From Cyanobacteria bacterium FACHB-471 (lineage in GTDB: Bacteria > Cyanobacteriota > Cyanobacteriia > Elainellales > Elainellaceae), in contig JACJOC010000084.1 in the NCBI GenBank assembly GCA_014695345.1, forward strand, positions 1-64,000: DNA of 64,000 nt. Reading direction: 5' to 3'. Shown here piece after piece: positions 24,207 to 33,305 of this stretch (positions within the stretch are counted from its first letter, which is position 1; each line of letters opens with the position of its first letter). Both the position numbers and the translations under genes were made by a program. Under the pieces are notes generated by a model, which saw only the letters and a program-made list of their open reading frames with translations, searched no databases and had not been told where the DNA came from.

Positions 24207-24500
24207 AAGAAGTGACCGATCAGGTGGTTGCTATAACTTAAGCATCGCTAATCGGTACTTCATTCGCAATCAGCCAAAATCCGTAAATAGTTGCCAGGAT
24301 TTTGGGCTTTGACTCAATCTTTAGGTTTAGGGCGTGGCGATCGCTGAATCCTATGCTTCGAAGAAGGTTAAATTCCGGCGTTGCTAAATGCAGGTGTGAC
24401 TCACAGATCTCAATCCCCTATATAAGGGCATGGCGATGCCATGCCCCTACGAAATTCATACATCAGATCAGCAGTGTCTAAATTCCTGCCTGAAATTCTT
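24207..24500. other. Intergenic stretch holding a MITE
   Basis: Between the 60-residue gene and the AI-2E-family gene. It contains the MITE at 24378-24478; the rest shows no coding fragment. Confidence 0.5.
24378..24478. mobile_element. MITE, second copy, 8-bp target duplication
   Basis: About 101 bp that match the reverse complement of the MITE at 5366-5467 along its full length, with the same internal palindrome (GGGCATGGC.GCCATGCCC). TAAATTCC is present on both sides (24370-24377 and 24479-24486). Its ends have decayed (GGCGTTGCT against GCAGTGTC), so it is the older copy. Confidence 0.85.
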
Positions 24501-25583
24501 TTAGGAATCTGATTTAGCAGGTTCGATAGGAATCTGATCGTTGGGTTTTATCTTCTCCTCGTCCCCTTTCCATTGGTTAAGAATATCCTCGACTAAAACT
24601 TCTTTTAACCAAATCTGCACTACAACCAGCAGGGGTACTGCCAAAAATAGTCCTAAGAAGCCAAAAAAGATGGAGGAAACGACTACGGCCAACACGGTAA
24701 ACAACGGTAGCAGAGATGCTTCGTGCTTCATTAGTAGAGGCACCAACACCAAGCTTTCAAACTGTTGAATCAGGAGATATAGGATAATGACAGCGCCCGC
24801 CTTCCAAGGTGTGTCAAGTAATGCCAGCAGCGTTGGGGGAGCGATGCTCAGTGTAGGTCCAATATTGGGAATAAATTCTAGTAAACCGGCTATGAGCGCG
24901 TTCACAAGCGGCAACGGCACTCCTAGAATGAGTAGACCAATATAGCTCACAACGGCAATGGTAAGCATTGCCAGCAAAGTCCCCCGGCTCCAGCCCACCA
25001 GTGATTGTTCACACTTGTCCAAAATTTCGTCAACCCGCCGACGATAGAAGGCTGGAAACGCCAGCACAAACACCCGTCGATACTGCAACGGATCGAGCAA
25101 CAGCATGATCGTGATTGCTAGAAACAGCAGCAAACTTATGACAGCGCTGACTGAGTTGCTGACCAATAGCCAAAAGTTACCCAACAGGCGGCTAGTCCAG
25201 TTCTGCAAATTTTGCAGCAGCGCACTGATGCTGCGGTTGTCTTCTAATATCTGCCCTGGAATCCGATCTTGTAGCCACTCATATCCTGCCCGCAGTTGCT
25301 CAATCCCTTCTGGCAAAAGGGCGGTGAACTGCTGCACCTGGTCACCGATTTTGGGCACAATCACCAAAAAGAAACCGGCTAAAGTGACAAACAGAATCAA
25401 TAATGTGATGGCGATCGCAATTCCCCGCTTGACTCCGCTCATTTGCAGTCGCCGCACAACCCGATTTAACACCGTTGCGAAGACTGCCGCCCCAAACACG
25501 AGCAAAAGCACTTGACGAATGCGCCACATGATGTAAAGCGAGATCAAAAGGGCGATTACGCTGATCCATTGCCCTAAACGCAC
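24501..25583 (-). CDS. AI-2E family membrane protein
   Basis: A 360-residue membrane protein of the AI-2E/PerM family. It has two hydrophobic segments at the start, a long amphipathic region (VQQFTALLPEGIEQLRAGYE), and a cluster of five or so helices in the second half, including PLPLVNALIAGLLEFIPNIG, which is the family's conserved motif. The C-terminus is charged. Relatives export AI-2 or act as sodium/proton antiporters or have unknown roles; no quorum-sensing genes are nearby. It stands alone on the minus strand. Confidence 0.88.
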   Translation of the reverse strand: MRLGQWISVIALLISLYIMWRIRQVLLLVFGAAVFATVLNRVVRRLQMSGVKRGIAIAITLLILFVTLAGFFLVIVPKIGDQVQQFTALLPEGIEQLRAGYEWLQDRIPGQILEDNRSISALLQNLQNWTSRLLGNFWLLVSNSVSAVISLLLFLAITIMLLLDPLQYRRVFVLAFPAFYRRRVDEILDKCEQSLVGWSRGTLLAMLTIAVVSYIGLLILGVPLPLVNALIAGLLEFIPNIGPTLSIAPPTLLALLDTPWKAGAVIILYLLIQQFESLVLVPLLMKHEASLLPLFTVLAVVVSSIFFGFLGLFLAVPLLVVVQIWLKEVLVEDILNQWKGDEEKIKPNDQIPIEPAKSDS

Positions 25584-25872
25584 AAATTCGCCTCCTAAAT
25601 CGCTTGAGCAGATGGAGTAACTTTAATCCGTTTCAAGCGGGTCGGCGTCCTCCTTAAGAGCGTAAGTCAGGCAAAACCTGAGGGCGTGTGCAGTACTCTA
25701 AATTTGCTTACTTCTGAGAATAGTTTGCAATAAGGCAAAGAGAATAGTAATCTGAAGACGGTTTTATTTTTTTCATTTCTCGTCGAATTTTGCTCGCCCT
25801 TATGCCAGAAACGTTCCTACGTGGCTCTATCAATTAGCAATCGCCCTTAATCCGCAATCCAGAATAAAGTCA
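25584..25872. other. Divergent intergenic stretch with TGAGAATAGT near 25714
   Basis: It holds the promoter of the siderophore-operon regulator. TTCTGAGAATAGTTTGCAA at 25712-25730 recalls the sites before the two receptor genes (see the regulatory entries). No coding fragment is seen. Confidence 0.35.
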
Positions 25873-26865
25873 ATGACGATTACGCTTTCTCAATACGATT
25901 ATCGGGCACTGTTTCAGGATGCAGAAGAAAATGCCCCTACTACTGACGAATTTGATACGGTCTGGAAGTACCCTGAGCAGTTGGGGCAGGGATATTGGCG
26001 CGAGATTCAATTGCGGGATGGGTTAGAACTGGCGATCGCTCATTATCAATTGCACGACTCGATCGTGATGCAGTTGCCAGAGCGAGAGCATCCCTTAGAA
26101 TATACCTTTCACCTTTCTGGTGGTCATACAAATCAGGGAAGTTCTGCTCGTGCTGGGCAATACTCTCTCTACGGCAGTGGCTTAGCTCCCGCTGAACTTA
26201 CAGAATGGTCTGATACTAAGCAGGTTGATGTGAATGTTCACATCGATCCAGAGCTATTCACAACCTGGCTAGGTCAAACTTCAGCCTCTCTTCCACAAGA
26301 GTTGCAGCATTTAATTAAATCTTCTCCACAAATTTATCATGTTTGCTCTGGTACCACGACAGGAGCAATGCAAACAGCACTCCAACAAATTCTTCAATGC
26401 CCGTTTCAAGGCATCACCAAACGAATGTATCTGGAGAGCAAAGTTTGGGAACTGATGGCTCTATTAATAGAGCAAGAGTTAAAACGACATGAGACGACAA
26501 AAAGTATCTATCCTACTCACTCATTAAAGCCTGACGATGTCGATCGGATTCACCAGGCCAGAAATATTCTATTGCAGCGACTTGACAACCCACCTTCACT
26601 GATTGAGTTGGCGCGACAAGTGGGTCTTAATGACTGCACGCTCAAGCGGGGATTCCGTCAGGTGTTTGGAACGACAGCTTTTGGATGTTTGCACGAGCAT
26701 CGCCTAGAGCAAGCCCGACAGCTTCTGGAAGAACGTCGATTGAACATCTCTGAAATTGCTCAATCCATTGGGTTTGCCAACCGCAGCTACTTTGCAGCGG
26801 CTTTTCGCAAACGGTTTGGGGTAACTCCCAGGGCGTATCTATCGAGAGATAGGAATTCCGCCTAA
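25873..26865 (+). CDS. AraC-family regulator of siderophore uptake (PchR-like)
   Basis: A 330-residue regulator. Residues 1-200 are a sensor part resembling PchR-type proteins (REIQLRDGLELAIAHYQLHD, then MYLESKVWELMALLIEQELK), and residues about 225-325 are the AraC DNA-binding domains (SLIELARQVGLNDCTLKRGF, then ISEIAQSIGFANRSYFAAAF). PchR regulators activate receptor and transport genes when the ferric siderophore is present. It is followed by an AMIN-TonB receptor 98 bases downstream in the same direction. Its paralogue at 33711 is frameshifted. The ATG has no strong ribosome site. Confidence 0.9.
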   Translation: MTITLSQYDYRALFQDAEENAPTTDEFDTVWKYPEQLGQGYWREIQLRDGLELAIAHYQLHDSIVMQLPEREHPLEYTFHLSGGHTNQGSSARAGQYSLYGSGLAPAELTEWSDTKQVDVNVHIDPELFTTWLGQTSASLPQELQHLIKSSPQIYHVCSGTTTGAMQTALQQILQCPFQGITKRMYLESKVWELMALLIEQELKRHETTKSIYPTHSLKPDDVDRIHQARNILLQRLDNPPSLIELARQVGLNDCTLKRGFRQVFGTTAFGCLHEHRLEQARQLLEERRLNISEIAQSIGFANRSYFAAAFRKRFGVTPRAYLSRDRNSA

Positions 26866-26930
26866 CGTTCAAAAAATTCCGGGTAGCAGTCAGAGCGATC
26901 GCTAATATACCCACATTTACCAGTATCTTA

Positions 26931-26950
26931 CTGAGAAGAATTCTTATTTA
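26931..26950. promoter_or_regulatory. Putative iron-responsive operator before the receptor
   Basis: CTGAGAAGAATTCTTATTTA contains the perfect dyad AAGAATTCTT. A similar site, TTGAGAATTATTCGCAGATA (34779-34798), precedes the second receptor gene, and TTGAGAAAATTTTCATTAA (33639-33657) the second AraC gene. They resemble Fur-type boxes or PchR boxes. The similarity between three parallel promoters makes a shared operator likely; which protein binds is inference. Confidence 0.4.
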
Positions 26951-26963
26951 CCTGAATAGAACA

Positions 26964-29555
26964 GTGGTGTGTGGCGTAGTGTTAAGACCAATTCAGCAAT
27001 CGGCATTTCTAACATTTGCGTTAGTTCTAATGACTTCTCCTGCCTGGGCAGAGGCTAATTTTTCTGATGAAGAGAGGGAACGATCGGCAGCAGCAGAAGC
27101 AGAAACTCAAGAAGAATCAGTTGCAACAAGCGATATTCCTCAATTAAGTGAACTCGACCGTCCAGCAACAACCCTTTCAGAATGGGTCGCTCAATCTACA
27201 GCCGCACCTGTACCCATTACGGGAGTGCAGTTAAATTCAACGCCACAGGGATTGGAATTACAGTTGGAAACAACTGGGGTGCCTCAACCTGCCGCACCGT
27301 CTGTTGTTGGAAATGCGTTAATTGTCAATATTGATAATGCAACATTGGAATTACCCGATGGAGATGAATTTCAGGCATCTAATCCGGTTGAAGGCGTTGC
27401 TCTAATCGCCATTACCTCTTTACCTAATAATCGTGTGCGCGTTGCGATCACAGGTTCAGAAGCACCTCCAACAGTCGAAGTTGTAGAAGGGCAGGGGTTG
27501 CTGTTTAGCATTGCTCCAGAGGCAGAGACAGCAGAAGGAACAGAGACAGAAGCGATCCAGATCGTAGCGACGGATGAGCAGGATGACGGCTATAACCCGT
27601 CAAACTCCAGTACGGCAACGGGCACGAATACTCCTCTGCGCGACATTCCACTCTCGATTCAGGTGATTCCACAAGAAGTGCTTGAAGACCGAAACGTTGC
27701 TGAAGTAGGAGATGCACTTGAAACAGCAGGGAGTGTAGTTTCAGTAGGTGGACGAGGAACCAGCGTATTTGGGCCAGGTTTTCTGATTCGAGGCTTTCCG
27801 TCCGACAACGGCATCTTTCGAGATGGCATTGCTACTTTTTCACTAGCCCCGTCCAGCACGATTGATCTAGAACGGGTTGAAGTTTTGAGAGGTCCGGCTT
27901 CTGTGCTGTTTGGTCAAGGAGAACCAGGCGGTATAATCAACCTGGTTTCTAAGAGACCCCTGAGTGAGCCGTTTTACTCAGCCTCATTCACCGCAGGTAG
28001 TTTTGACACCTATCGCGGCGCTCTAGATTTCTCCGGACCTTTGAATGAAGCAAGCACTGTTCGATATCGGCTAAATTTAGGCTATGAGAACTACGGCAGT
28101 TTTCGCGATTTTGTCGATGGAGAAAGATTAGTTATTTCTCCTATTCTCACGTGGGATATTGGGGAAAATACTTCTCTTGATTTGTATGGTCAATACGTTA
28201 GAAATCAGGAGACAGTTGATGAAGGGATTCCCGCATTTGGCAATGGGATTCTGGACGTTCCACGCGATCGCTTCTTTGGTGAAGACTTTGGTGAGTTTGA
28301 GCAAGAGCAGTTTAGTCTAGGCTACAGGCTCAATCACCAATTCAATGACGCACTCTCTGTAAGACACACGCTGCAATATTTGCAGTACGAACCAGAACGA
28401 TATTACCCATCCTTTGACTCATTCGATGAGGCGACTGGAGAACTTTCTCGCCTCGAATACTTTGCGGGTGGCTCATATCGACGATTCTTCACCAACGCTG
28501 AGGCGATCGCCGAGTTCAACACAGGTTCGATCGAGCATCAGGTACTAGCAGGAGTTGAATATCGCCATGATGCAGAAGCTCCAGAGTTTCAATTCAGCAA
28601 TCTCTACACACCGATTAATGTATTTGATCCGGTTTACACCAGAGATCCTTACGATATTAAGCCCGAGTTTTTCCGAGATGACAACATCGATACGATCAGC
28701 GTTTATCTGCAAGACCAGGTTGAACTTCTGCCTAACCTAAATCTACTGGCAGGCGTTCGCTATGATTCTGCTGACCAATTTCGCACCACTCAAAATCTAG
28801 ATGAACCTAGATCAGAATTTGAGCAAACCGATAGTGAGTTTAGCCCTCGATTTGGCATCGTTTATCAACCGGTTGAGTCGATCTCGCTCTATGCTTCTTA
28901 CACTCGCTCGTTTAATCCCTCCTTTGGAGCCAGCCGCAATGCGGATGCTTCAACCTTTGAGCCAGAAACAGGGCGACAGTTTGAAGTGGGAATGAAAGCC
29001 GATTTGTCAGACCAACTGAGTCTAACCCTGGCTGCTTTTGATATTCGCCGACAAAATGTTAGTAATCCTGATCCCGACGATCCTGATTTCTCGCTTCAAA
29101 CAGGCGAAGTCGCTAGTCGCGGTATTGAACTGGGCTTGGGCGGAGAAATCTCATCAGGTTGGGATATTACGGCTGCCTACACTTACCTGGATGCTTATGT
29201 GAGTCAGGATACCCGCCCTACAGTGGGTAATGATTTGGCTAACGTTCCCGATCATCAGTTCAGCCTATGGACAACCTACGAAATTCAACAAGGTGATTTA
29301 GAAGGACTAGGATTTGGTCTAGGGTTTCTGTATCTGAGCGATCGCTTCGGTGATTTAGACAATACTTTCACCATTCCCAGCTTTTTCCGAACGGATGCTG
29401 CTGTGTTTTATCGGCGGAACAATTGGCGTGCTCAGTTAAACATTGAAAATCTGTTTGACATTGAGTACTTCACATCGGCAAACTTTGACTCTCGATTAGG
29501 AGTTAACCCGGGTGCGCCTTTAACCGTATTGGGGACAATCACAGTAGAGTTCTAA
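26964..29555 (+). CDS. TonB-dependent siderophore receptor with AMIN domain
   Basis: An 863-residue outer-membrane receptor. After the signal peptide (about residues 1-29, ending SPAWA) come an acidic linker, an AMIN domain (about 80-180, VQLNSTPQGLELQLETTGVP), a TonB box region (AIQIVATDE), the plug (about 215-345, VIPQEVLEDRNVAEVGDALE and VEVLRGPASVLFGQGEPGGI) and a beta barrel ending TVEF. The AMIN domain before the plug is a cyanobacterial feature. It takes up a ferric siderophore in exchange for the proton-motive force via TonB. It starts with GTG; a GTG five codons later is also possible. It heads the operon with the binding protein and the DUF1636 protein. Confidence 0.93.
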   Translation: MVCGVVLRPIQQSAFLTFALVLMTSPAWAEANFSDEERERSAAAEAETQEESVATSDIPQLSELDRPATTLSEWVAQSTAAPVPITGVQLNSTPQGLELQLETTGVPQPAAPSVVGNALIVNIDNATLELPDGDEFQASNPVEGVALIAITSLPNNRVRVAITGSEAPPTVEVVEGQGLLFSIAPEAETAEGTETEAIQIVATDEQDDGYNPSNSSTATGTNTPLRDIPLSIQVIPQEVLEDRNVAEVGDALETAGSVVSVGGRGTSVFGPGFLIRGFPSDNGIFRDGIATFSLAPSSTIDLERVEVLRGPASVLFGQGEPGGIINLVSKRPLSEPFYSASFTAGSFDTYRGALDFSGPLNEASTVRYRLNLGYENYGSFRDFVDGERLVISPILTWDIGENTSLDLYGQYVRNQETVDEGIPAFGNGILDVPRDRFFGEDFGEFEQEQFSLGYRLNHQFNDALSVRHTLQYLQYEPERYYPSFDSFDEATGELSRLEYFAGGSYRRFFTNAEAIAEFNTGSIEHQVLAGVEYRHDAEAPEFQFSNLYTPINVFDPVYTRDPYDIKPEFFRDDNIDTISVYLQDQVELLPNLNLLAGVRYDSADQFRTTQNLDEPRSEFEQTDSEFSPRFGIVYQPVESISLYASYTRSFNPSFGASRNADASTFEPETGRQFEVGMKADLSDQLSLTLAAFDIRRQNVSNPDPDDPDFSLQTGEVASRGIELGLGGEISSGWDITAAYTYLDAYVSQDTRPTVGNDLANVPDHQFSLWTTYEIQQGDLEGLGFGLGFLYLSDRFGDLDNTFTIPSFFRTDAAVFYRRNNWRAQLNIENLFDIEYFTSANFDSRLGVNPGAPLTVLGTITVEF

Positions 29556-29563
29556 GGGTAGAA

Positions 29564-30541
29564 ATGATGCCTAAGTGGAGACGTTGGAGAATGCTGGTGC
29601 TGGTGCTGCTAACGCTAGGATTAGTAGCTGCTTGCCAGGGAGGTTCTTCAACCGAAAGGTCGGGAGCAATCACAGAAAACTGCACTTCAGTAGAACATGT
29701 GGCTGGGATAACCTGTGTACCCGATTCATTTGAGCGATTAGTCACGCTAGACTCTGTCACCTTTGAGGCTGCGATCGCAGTGGACCTTAAACCCACTGCA
29801 ACCGTTTTCTCTAACCTTTCATCCCACTTAGGCAATCAACTGAATAACGTTGAGAACATTGGTCAATTCGGGGAACCCAGTTTAGAGAAAGTGATTGAAC
29901 TCAATCCCGATCTGATCGTGGGCGTAGATTCTTACCAAACGATTTATGCTCAAACATCACAAATAGCGCCAACCGTTCTGTTCAAATTTGAGCATAGCGG
30001 TCAGTGGAAAGAGTTTTTTCAAACTGTGAGTGAAGCGTTGGGACGAGGAGATGTCGCCCAGCAGGTAATGGCAGACTACTCTAAAAGGTTGGAGGAGTTT
30101 AAAGCTGCAATGGGCGATCGCCAACCCAAAGTTTCTGTTATCAGAATTTATCCCAACAGCATCAATCTTTACCTGCGAGATTCCTTTCCTGGCACTGTTT
30201 TGCAAGATGCTGGGCTAGCCCGTCCCCCTGCTCAAGACTTGGGTGCAGAGGAAGCTCAACGCTCTGCCAATAACCCAATTCAACAGGCGATTAGCCACGA
30301 GTTATTGAGTCAGGCAGATGGAGATGTCTTGTTTGTTTGGACGGCAGAAAATGAGGCTGAGGCAAATCAGGAAGCCCAGAAAAAGCTAGAGGAGTTGCAG
30401 AATGATCCCCTCTGGAAAACACTCAATGTTGTGCAAAACAACAAAGTGTATCTCGTTCCAAGCTATTGGATTGGCAGTGGACCTCTAGCCGCCAATGCGA
30501 TCGTTGATGACCTGTTTAAGTACCTCATTGAAGCACCCTAA
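29564..30541 (+). CDS. Iron-siderophore ABC transporter binding lipoprotein (FecB/FhuD-like)
   Basis: A 325-residue binding protein of the FecB/FhuD/BtuF family. The lipobox is LVAAC (Cys24). The two lobes of the periplasmic-binding fold are joined by one long helix, with ERLVTLDSVTFEAAIAVDLK and LNPDLIVGVDSYQ in lobe 1 and VVQNNKVYLVPSYWIGSGPL in lobe 2, as in the family. It starts 8 bases after the receptor stop and overlaps its promoter-free gap. It passes the substrate to an inner-membrane transporter. FecCD and FecE are not in the window, so its permease is elsewhere or of another type. Confidence 0.92.
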   Translation: MMPKWRRWRMLVLVLLTLGLVAACQGGSSTERSGAITENCTSVEHVAGITCVPDSFERLVTLDSVTFEAAIAVDLKPTATVFSNLSSHLGNQLNNVENIGQFGEPSLEKVIELNPDLIVGVDSYQTIYAQTSQIAPTVLFKFEHSGQWKEFFQTVSEALGRGDVAQQVMADYSKRLEEFKAAMGDRQPKVSVIRIYPNSINLYLRDSFPGTVLQDAGLARPPAQDLGAEEAQRSANNPIQQAISHELLSQADGDVLFVWTAENEAEANQEAQKKLEELQNDPLWKTLNVVQNNKVYLVPSYWIGSGPLAANAIVDDLFKYLIEAP

Positions 30542-30543
30542 CC

Positions 30544-30915
30544 ATGACAAAACATACGCTGTTTGTTTGTAGAACATGTAGTGCGACGATCGCCCACGAT
30601 GATGTCACCGACGACACCATTACAGAGGGAGTTTTGTTACTTAAACAGTTACAGGAACTGAATCTGACTGAATTGAATGTGCAATCAGTAGGGTGTTTGT
30701 GGACGTGCGATCGCCCCTGCTCTGTTACTTTTGCCTGTCCTGGAAAATACACCTATCACTTTGTTGATCTGCACCATGCCGAATGTGTATCTGAATTGCA
30801 GCAGTTTAGCGAACTCTACCAGAATAGCGCTGACGGATATGTGAAACCGCCCAAAATGCCAGGAGAGTTGCGATCGCGCTTGCTAGTTAGAGTTCCACCC
30901 TTGCCAGAACCTTGA
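30544..30915 (+). CDS. DUF1636 metal-binding protein
   Basis: A 123-residue protein of the DUF1636 family, with the layout of a small thioredoxin-like ferredoxin fold. Four Cys are spaced as CRTC near residue 9 and CLWTCDRPC near residue 52, so an iron-sulfur cluster or metal site is expected. The family is found in cyanobacterial and proteobacterial siderophore or cobalamin gene clusters. It starts 2 bases after the binding-protein stop, so it belongs to the same operon. The tail RSRLLVRVPPLPEP also closes the decayed copy at 36318-36361. A role in reducing the captured iron is possible but not shown. Confidence 0.85.
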   Translation: MTKHTLFVCRTCSATIAHDDVTDDTITEGVLLLKQLQELNLTELNVQSVGCLWTCDRPCSVTFACPGKYTYHFVDLHHAECVSELQQFSELYQNSADGYVKPPKMPGELRSRLLVRVPPLPEP

Positions 30916-31047
30916 AGGAAAGATGCGATCGCTATAATAGATCTCCTCCTGCGTGAAATCGCCTGGAACCGACCCTTAGACAGTTGTTCGATGCTCAATC
31001 AACTCGTTAAAAATAGAGAAATGCTATGAAGATCAGGAGTTTAAACG

Positions 31048-31485
31048 ATGAGTACACAGCAGGAGCATCCGGATGACAGCGCTATCACTCCTTTAGGGGA
31101 AGATCAGCAAAACGTGAGAATGCTTGGAATTGATGGCAATCGCCCGATTGATGGCAGCGATCTTCAGGTACAGAACATTTTACAAGTAGATGGCAATCGT
31201 CCGATCGTTTCTGATGACCTTGATGTACGCGACACCCTCGAAGTGGATGGCAGTCGTCCAATTGCAGCCAGTCCAATAGAGACTGATAAAACTTTGGGGG
31301 TTGATGGTAATCGCCCAATTACTCCTAGCAATTTTGACGTGAAAGAAGTTGTCCACGAAGATGGCAGACGACCGATTGAAACAAACGAAGTTCAAGTTCT
31401 CAAAACGCTTCCAGTGGATGGCGATCGCCCAATCACTTCAAATAATCTAGAAACTCCGGATATGATCCGAGACTATATTGACTAG
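31048..31485 (+). CDS. Protein of six tandem DGxRPI repeats
   Basis: A 145-residue acidic protein made of a 28-residue N-terminus and six units of about 19 residues: (T/I)L.VDGNRPI..S.L.V. The core is DGNRPI in units 1, 2 and 4, with Ser, Arg or Asp for Asn in the others. It ends DMIRDYID. There is no signal peptide, membrane helix or Cys. A good AGGAG site precedes the ATG. I recall other cyanobacterial proteins with GNRPI repeats and a similar -YID end but no known function. It lies 132 bases after the siderophore operon, so cotranscription is uncertain. It may be a repeat-built binding scaffold or, less likely, a precursor from which the repeats are cut. Confidence 0.75.
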   Translation: MSTQQEHPDDSAITPLGEDQQNVRMLGIDGNRPIDGSDLQVQNILQVDGNRPIVSDDLDVRDTLEVDGSRPIAASPIETDKTLGVDGNRPITPSNFDVKEVVHEDGRRPIETNEVQVLKTLPVDGDRPITSNNLETPDMIRDYID

Positions 31486-31676
31486 GTAGATACTCAATTC
31501 TTACCATTGGCTCCCTGTATCCGCTCTTATAGCATTAAGTAATAAGTATCAATGCCATGCCTGCGCTAACCTGGAGATTCTCAATGGTAATACGGTGCTT
31601 GAAGCTGGGTCAACGATTCTGGTTGTTACCCGCCTAGAGCTAGTCCACCTGATGATCAATTACCTAGGCATTTGCG
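31486..31676. other. Convergent intergenic stretch
   Basis: Between the repeat protein and the antiporter gene. No hairpin or coding fragment was recognised. Confidence 0.4.
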
Positions 31677-33305
31677 CTAGTCATCTTCCAACGATAGAAG
31701 TTTCTCATCCAAATCCTTGACATAAGGCTGTACTAGATCTTCTGGGACAATGCGTTTGCGGAGCGCATCGCTCACGGCTCCTTTTTCTGCAAGAAGCAGT
31801 CGTCGTCGAACTGCATCTAGCCCGCTGCGATCGCTCTGCAATTCACCTGCTCGATGCTGATTATGAAAATCTCGCAGCACTCGTTCTGATTGTGCCACTC
31901 GCGCTTGATAAGATGCCCACAGTTCCTCGTAAACTGCCTTGGGTAGCACACCTGATTTTAGTAAACTATTCAATTCATCTTGAGCTGCTTTAGCCGCAAT
32001 CAACTGGATCTGCAACTTTCCCATCTCCTGCATTATCTCAGAAGCATGGCTAATGTTAAGGCGTTTGATTATCCAGGGTATGACTAATCCTTGTATCACC
32101 AGAGAAAATAAAACGGCACCAAACACCAATTCAATAATGAGATCTCGTCCAGTTAAAGTGAGGGGAATCGCAACGGCTAGCGCCATTGAAAGAGAACCTT
32201 TGATATTCCCTAAGACTAGAACGTGCTGCCATCGTAGTGGAATAGGACGATCAAATCTTCGCAGTCCTGCTAGCAGTAAATAAACTGAGAGAATCCGTCC
32301 CAGTTGGTATGCCAAAATCACAAGTAGAATCGATGGCAAAATTCTCCAGAGTGTGGCTGGATTGATCTCGATACCAATCAGCAGAAAAATAAATGTGTTG
32401 ACTCCAAAACCTGCATATTCCCAAAAGCTCAGCAGAGTAATGCGATCAGATGCAGAGGAACTGCGAGGTAGTCCCAGACTGCCGAAAACCAGTCCCGCGA
32501 TGACTACAGCCACCGCACCCGATACGCCCAAAAATTGCCCGATCTGAAAGGTTCCCAACGCTAGAGCGACCGTCAGCAATAGACTACTTAACGGGTCATT
32601 CAAGCGAACAAATATGGGTAGGCTCAAGTAGCCTAAAATGGCACCCACTAGTCCCCCGCCCAAAGAAACAACAAGCAGTTCCTTCACACCTTGCACAGCC
32701 GTGAGCGAACCTGTTGTATAAATAACTAAAATTAAATTGAAAGAAATTAGAGCAGCTGCATCATTAAACAGGGTTTCTCCCTCGACAATGGTGGATAGTC
32801 GAGAAGGCACACGGATTTCCTTAAAGACTGCAATCATCGAAACTGTATCGGTATTTGCCAGAATCACTCCAATCAGCAAGGCAGGAATCCAGTCCATCCC
32901 CAAACCATACTTCACGATCGCTGCAATGATTGCCGAAGATAAGATTGACCCTGGTCCTGCTAAAAGGGCGATCGGCTTGAAGGTACTGCGGAGACGGCTG
33001 ACATCGGTATTGATTGCCGCTTCAAAAATCAAAATCGGCAGGAAAAGATTGAGAACTAGAGAGGGGTCTAACCCAATCCGATGCGAGAGAACCTCTGTAA
33101 TGGGTAACCCTGCCAGAACTAACCCTGTTACATAGGGAATTCGCAACCGCTGAGTCACCAGAGCAACCACCGTTGCGATCATAAGCAAAATAATCAGAAT
33201 AATGACCAGTTCAGGAATGCTGCCTGCCGCTTGACCGCTTTCAACAGGGCTGTTGCTTAACGGATTTTGTTGCGCGACCATCCACTCCATTGCCGATCCT
33301 CCCAT
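31677..33305 (-). CDS. Na+/H+ antiporter, NhaP/CPA1 type
   Basis: A 542-residue membrane protein of about 12 helices plus a cytosolic tail of about 110 residues. Signatures are LANTDTVSMIAVFKEIRVPS, EGETLFNDAAALI (ND catalytic pair region) and GNIKGSLSMALAVAIPLTL. The tail is helical with charged heptads (QIQLIAAKAAQDELNSLLKS). CPA1 antiporters exchange sodium or potassium for protons and confer salt or pH tolerance in cyanobacteria. The first Met is followed by a second at residue 6. It stands alone on the minus strand. Confidence 0.9.
   Translation of the reverse strand: MGGSAMEWMVAQQNPLSNSPVESGQAAGSIPELVIILIILLMIATVVALVTQRLRIPYVTGLVLAGLPITEVLSHRIGLDPSLVLNLFLPILIFEAAINTDVSRLRSTFKPIALLAGPGSILSSAIIAAIVKYGLGMDWIPALLIGVILANTDTVSMIAVFKEIRVPSRLSTIVEGETLFNDAAALISFNLILVIYTTGSLTAVQGVKELLVVSLGGGLVGAILGYLSLPIFVRLNDPLSSLLLTVALALGTFQIGQFLGVSGAVAVVIAGLVFGSLGLPRSSSASDRITLLSFWEYAGFGVNTFIFLLIGIEINPATLWRILPSILLVILAYQLGRILSVYLLLAGLRRFDRPIPLRWQHVLVLGNIKGSLSMALAVAIPLTLTGRDLIIELVFGAVLFSLVIQGLVIPWIIKRLNISHASEIMQEMGKLQIQLIAAKAAQDELNSLLKSGVLPKAVYEELWASYQARVAQSERVLRDFHNQHRAGELQSDRSGLDAVRRRLLLAEKGAVSDALRKRIVPEDLVQPYVKDLDEKLLSLEDD

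Noticed and set aside
30544-30915. Reading the receptor, binding protein and DUF1636 set as cobalamin uptake
   Set aside because: The PchR-like AraC regulator and the receptor's resemblance to siderophore receptors favour iron; no cobalamin riboswitch was seen upstream. It is not excluded.
31120-31440. Regular spacing of GATGGCAATCGCCCGAT-like words every 57-60 bases, looking like a CRISPR array
   Set aside because: The words are in codon phase with an open frame, the intervening sequence is also coding and repeated in pattern, and synonymous changes occur in the word. It is a protein repeat.
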